Assembly: GCA_036850595.1 (NCBI GenBank)
Contig: CM072163.1
Coordinates: forward strand, 16,144,639-16,208,638
Length of the DNA stretch: 64,000 nt
Origin: Rhyacichthys aspro
Taxonomy: Eukaryota; Chordata; Actinopteri; Gobiiformes; Rhyacichthyidae
Direction of reading: 5' to 3'
Shown: positions 59,292 through 64,000 of the stretch, one piece after another
Position numbering within the stretch: the first letter of the stretch is position 1
How the letters are laid out: every line of letters starts with the position of its first letter
Position numbers and translations under genes: made by a program
Notes under the pieces: generated by a model
The model's input: only the letters and a program-made list of their open reading frames with translations
What the model was told of the DNA's origin: nothing
Databases searched by the model: none

Positions 59292-62200
59292 CTAGGAGGA
59301 TGAGCTATGGACTAAGAAGTGCTGAAAGAACTCCTGAGTCTTCCGCTTTTCTGCAAGATCCTGCTTTGTTGGTGACCTCAGGAGCAGCGAGGCAAATATA
59401 GTAGCTATAAAAAAAATACAGCATTATGCTATTATGTCATGTTATTATGTTATGTATAAAAAGTCATAAATTTGTTATTCTTACTCAAAATGTTGACATC
59501 CAAATGATTGTGAGAGGAGTTCTTCAACAATTCACGGAGAAAGGCAGCTAAATAGTTGAACACATTTTGATGGCACTGAGGTAGCATGGAAATGACCTAA
59601 ATATATATATAGAGAAAAACAAAATATATTTCCAAAGTGAAATAATAACAATATTAGTGATATTATTTGGACACACACCTTTACACACTGATTGGCATTG
59701 GAGCAGCATTCTAGGCACTGCTGGTAAAAAGAGTAGGGGACGACTGGCTCTGGGAGGGCATCTAAGAAGAGGAGCAGTGCTTCTGCCACTGAGTGGTTAC
59801 TCCCTGCTATGAATCACTAGAGTTAAGGAAGACATTCTTGAACAAACTGCATCTTCAACAACACAGCACATACCTTTAATTACATCATACAGTTTAGTAA
59901 AAAGAGTCTTAGTCAAACTATTAACACTGCATTAAAAAAAAAAGTTAACCAGCTATACATATACATGTACATGTACAAATAGGATACGCAGAGAATCTGG
60001 CATGCCTGTGTCAAGGCAGTCCCTTATTCCTGCAAATTCACTCCGGAGTCCAGGCTGTTGGAAAATGTCCTCCTACAAAAGGAAATGTTATAATAAGTAA
60101 TAAACAACAATTCAAAATCACTCTCACAGACACACTTGTAATGTTTTAATAGTATGCTTTTTTCTTTGAGTTGGTTAAAATAGATCTTTAAGCTAAAAAA
60201 AAAAAAAAAAAAAAGTAAGTATTTTCAAGGACATTAATCAAGTGTAGCATAATTACAAAGTCTCAACAACCTAGTGCATTACATTACTTTAGTACTTTAC
60301 CTGTTTTATACCATTGCGGAACAAGTGATCGATCATCATCCACAACTCTTTAGGAATGTCAAGAGGCTTTTCAGCTGCATTTTCTATTTCTGACATGTTC
60401 AACTGTTATCAAAAGCACACAAAATAAAAATCTTTATTTATTTTGAATTTTTGACAGGTATGATAAATATGATATAGTTTTGTACTGCACACAACTAACC
60501 ATCTTAGAGAGGACTTCCTGAGGCATGTCTTGAATTGGCTCCCTTATTTGACACAATGAATTTATTGAAGTGCCGTAACAGCTGGGCAAATAGTTTCCTG
60601 TCACAGAGATGAAGTAGTCCTTGCCCCTCTCGAGATGAAGCACCAAGATATCCTCAATCTGCTCCTGGCCAGAGTTTAGTTCAGGAGCTGTGGTGCGGTT
60701 TACAAAAACCTCAAGGTCAATTTCCACGGAGCCACCTAGACATTAAAACATACAAAGTAGAGAAATAACTAAAACTATTTGTATTTGGTTAAAACTGATT
60801 GACTAGATTAATTCAGCACCAGGAAAAAGGTTGGCTACTTACCCTGAGCAATAAAGCCTTTTGGAGGGTTTGCTGTGAGCCATGGCTTGCAGTATGTGGC
60901 CTCATTCGGTTTCTGAATGAACTCAAACTGGCATGGGACCTGCCCATCGTTGAAGAGGCTCAGTGTTTCTGCCTGGTGCTCCATAAACTTGACATCTTTA
61001 AAATCAAACTGGAAGAAATATGTGGCAATATGTTCCATTACTACAAAAAAATACCATCTTCGGACAATTACCAAATGCATCCAATTACAAAAAAACCCCC
61101 AAAAAACAAAAAAAACAAACAACTAAAGACAATAAATAAATTTTAAATAAATAAAATGTATTATCTTTTTACCTCACGCTTTGACAAGGTCACAGATGGA
61201 ATACATTCATTTTCCATTTTGTCTATAGTTCGAACAATCTCTTCAAAGGTCTTCTTATAGGCCTCTGCATTCACCCGTTTTACCTGAAGGATAATCGTTC
61301 TTTAAATACACATTCACAGGATCAAATTATAGGATATTTCAGGTCTTATATGTTTTTCTAAAGTAAAGGTTTAAGCAAATATTCGAGACAGAATCATTTA
61401 CCCCGATTACAAGCAGGGAGCTGACAGGTTTGTGGTCACTGGTCTTAAGTGCCATGTGACTTTTGTAATGCTGCTGTTTGATGTTCTTCCCTTTCCACAG
61501 GATACGGTCACACCATGCAGGCACGCGGCATTTCTCACTTGATGCATAAGAAATGATTAGTTATACAATCATCCTCTAGTTTAAAGGCACGCTACAACAA
61601 ATACTGTCACAATCAGTAACCAGTGACACAGACAAAGTATCAGAACGTAGCTCCAATGATGAAGATACACCTCTTAACTGTGTCAGTGTGTCATCCTTGA
61701 TATAGATTTACCTTGTATCCCACGAGTCGGAACCAGTGTCGTATTTATAGGTGGGCTGAAAATTGATCTCTCCCTCCTCGAAGCCGACAAACACGGCTTC
61801 CTCATCGATTTGCCGCTTGAGCTATGAACGGGTAAAGCTGCTCAGTATCTCACCAGAAAAAAGACAAGCTGGAGCTAAGCACTTTATATAAAAATTACCT
61901 GATCATAATTGTGCAGTGTTTCAAAGTCCTTCTTGCTGATTAGGTCCTTCACATTGTCGACATCGAGGTCACTTATCCTGTAGTTGAGATCCCCTAACCA
62001 CAGAATCACACTAGCAAAAGATACAAACACAAATAACAGTCAATAATGTATAATGCTGATGGAACATGAGTAATCAGTAACTATTTCTGAAACCATTCAT
62101 ACTCGTGCTTCATGATTGTGAGAGGGGGCTGTGTGGGGTCATGTTGTCGAAACTGGAGGCGACTGCAAATATCCTTGAAGTCTTGATTCCGCCGTTCGTA

Positions 62201-63532
62201 TTCCTCCGTGTGGGCAGCTAGATGACAGTTGACTACACAGACGTCCGAGTTGTGGAAGTGAAAACGAATTGCCACAGCGCCCTTGTTTCCCTGTACAGAA
62301 AGCGCAAATTGAGGACAAAACAAATTCAAAACAGTCAGTTATTTAAACAATTTCCAGTGACTGTTGCATGGGAGTGGATGGCATTGGATTACAAACGACA
62401 TAACATTAACGACATTAACAATAACATTAAGACACTATCCTTACCATTCTTCCCATGATGCCTGTGCCCACTGTTTCAGCCTCTATATCCGAGATAAACT
62501 CTGCATGCTCCTTCTTTATGTAGAATAGAAGCATAATGCCCACCAGACGCACCAACTTTACCTGTAGCAGTTCACAAACATTAATAACAATGTACAGAAT
62601 AAAATCCAGTACTGATATTATATAATATGTATAAAATATCTAAAATACACTTTTCTAACAGGCATAGCGCCAGATAAAGACTACTCTGTTTTGTGGAGAA
62701 TGGATTATATATGATTTACTAGCTTATGACTTATTTGAACTGCAAAATCAAATGCAAGAAAGAGAACTGCATTAAGAGGAAGTAATAGCACTGACTTAGC
62801 ATTCTGTAAAAGGAGAAGTGGAAGCAAAACAATCCATTAAAAGTGACAGTCAAACCAACCATAGACTTGTAACAGTATTTTTTAAACATGAATTGCATTT
62901 AAAATCTAAGGCTATGGAGTGGTAGTTGCAGCAAATAGGATTAATGCAACCTACAGCCTTAGTTAACCACTATACAGGCACAGTTTTTAAATACTGACGT
63001 TTAAGACCAACACCTGAACAAGAAAAAAAACCAAAAGAGTTTTCTTACTAAAGCATACTTGGCATCTGGGTGCAACCCCTCGGACACCGCTTTTGTCCAC
63101 TCCAACTCTTTGGGGGTGTCACTGAAGAAGAAGGCCTCTTTGCTGAGGTCAAGCTCTTGGAAACTGAAATCAATCAATCAATAATTTTTATTTTGAATCC
63201 AAAACCCATTTTATACTTGAAACGAACTTCATGTGTACTTCTGCTTTTCACTTGAATAAAAAGGTTTATCTGACATTTGTGGTGTTGCTACTGATACTAC
63301 ATGCACAACTATTTTCTTTAAGCTTTGAAATAAAAAGATTTGCATTAAATGAATAACATTAAAAATACTTAAACATAACTCCAACATTAGACAGTTGTGA
63401 ACCTTATCTTTGCGTCCTGATGTGACTTACCCCACACAATAAATGTCTGGGGGGTTGGCAGTAGCACTCAGCCAGGGACGGAGGCTTTCCTTTGGCGTTT
63501 GTCCATTCACATTGTAAGTGCCAAGGAAAAAG
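59292..63532 (-). CDS. inpp5b: Type II inositol polyphosphate 5-phosphatase (3' part)
   Basis: Fifteen exons on the minus strand are visible: 63532-63431, 63163-63049, 62561-62445, 62290-62103, 62010-61899, 61821-61712, 61537-61402, 61283-61173, 61008-60843, 60735-60500, 60402-60301, 60072-59988, 59806-59679, 59596-59485 and 59404-59292, coding about 644 residues; the N-terminal PH-domain exons lie outside the window. The enzyme removes the 5-phosphate of PI(4,5)P2 and related lipids on endosomes, Golgi and cilia. The catalytic domain runs from GTYNVNGQTP through FQELDLS, NCHLAAH, LWLGDLNYRI, PAWCDRILWKG and SDHKPVSSL. An ASH domain (VEIDLEVFVN, ILVLHLERGKDYFISV) and a RhoGAP-like domain (GLRSEFAGIRDCLDTGMPDS, VAEALLLFLDALPEPV) follow. 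INPP5B rather than OCRL is chosen by sequence and by position next to mtf1. The tail ends HSSSS with no CaaX box. Confidence 0.94.
60193..60214. repeat. Poly(A) tract in inpp5b intron
   Basis: A run of about 20 A within an intron; simple low-complexity sequence. Confidence 0.8.
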
Positions 63533-64000
63533 CTAAAAGAGGAAGCAGAGAAATGAGAACAGATAAAAACATAATATAAACCTGCACCAGGATCTATGTT
63601 GTACAGGGTTGACAGAGTCCAGCAATGACTTTCAAGTAAACAATGACAACTAGACTCTAGCACATGGAATTCGATGTGATACAAATATCTAACATCTATC
63701 TGATCTGTCCTTATGTGTACACTTATATCATTATATCGGTCAGCATGCACTAATAATTAGGGCAGTTATATATCGTGAAGACAATATTGATTTGTTCCTT
63801 TAAGACTCAGTTTGTGCATATCAATATCGTACACAGTTATTCCTAGAGAGAGAGGTCAAGCCAGGACAAGCTATTACCCAGAATGCTCAGCAACAAAACA
63901 CAGGAAAACACCAATCAGAAATTTTCAGTCCCCAGGAAGCCTGGTGCAAACACTTTCTGACTAACACCTACAGACAAATTAGAGTTCCAATTAACCCGGA
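63533..64000 (-). other. inpp5b intron, right edge of window
   Basis: Upstream intron of inpp5b. No further exon of the gene is visible before the window ends. Confidence 0.6.

Noticed and set aside
1..64000. CRISPR array, operon, prophage or tRNA gene
   Set aside because: None seen; the window is vertebrate nuclear DNA with spliced genes, and no cloverleaf with both A and B boxes was found.

Overview
This window is vertebrate nuclear DNA, almost certainly from a teleost fish (probably a percomorph, judged by compact introns and fish-type SINE tails; species not determinable). It has GT-AG introns, vertebrate orthologues in conserved order, polyadenylation signals and fragments of fish retroelements. 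I joined exons by hand from splice sites and reading-frame continuity; every fully contained gene gave a CDS length divisible by three.

Layout: LINE fragment (1-390, minus); ppp1r8/NIPP1 (2239-4980, minus) carrying a probable intronic H/ACA scaRNA; themis2 (6082-9772, plus); rpa2 (10372-12642, minus, tail-to-tail with themis2); smpdl3b (13625-15695, plus); mecr (16175-18447, minus); lin28a (21535-27997, minus, about 2.8 kb 3' UTR); a roughly 4 kb gene-poor interval; maneal (32056-44360, plus, with an 8 kb intron); yrdc (45665-48446, minus); a tiny 71-codon gene divergent from yrdc (48793-49222, plus), a probable C1orf122 counterpart; mtf1 (52033-57805, minus); and the 3' portion of inpp5b (59292 to beyond the right end of its last visible exon at 63532, minus; its 5' exons lie outside the window).

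The order ppp1r8-themis2-rpa2-smpdl3b matches human 1p35.3, and maneal-yrdc-C1orf122-mtf1-inpp5b matches human 1p34.3. mecr and lin28a, which in human lie elsewhere on 1p, sit between them, so the window joins three pieces of a 1p-equivalent chromosome. The genes are functionally unrelated housekeeping or tissue genes: PP1 regulation, lymphocyte/macrophage signalling, DNA replication, lipid phosphodiesterase, mitochondrial fatty-acid synthesis, let-7 control, Golgi mannosidase family, tRNA t6A synthesis, metal-responsive transcription, and phosphoinositide 5-phosphatase.

The most interesting signals are regulatory or non-coding: the scaRNA in ppp1r8; a lin28a 3' UTR with let-7 and several miR-125/lin-4 seed matches; a lin28a promoter with a TATA box and a POU octamer; the micro-gene beside yrdc; an unidentified coding-like relic in lin28a intron 3; and a homopolymer-rich stretch near 39.0 kb that looks like an assembly error. 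I saw no new multi-gene system.
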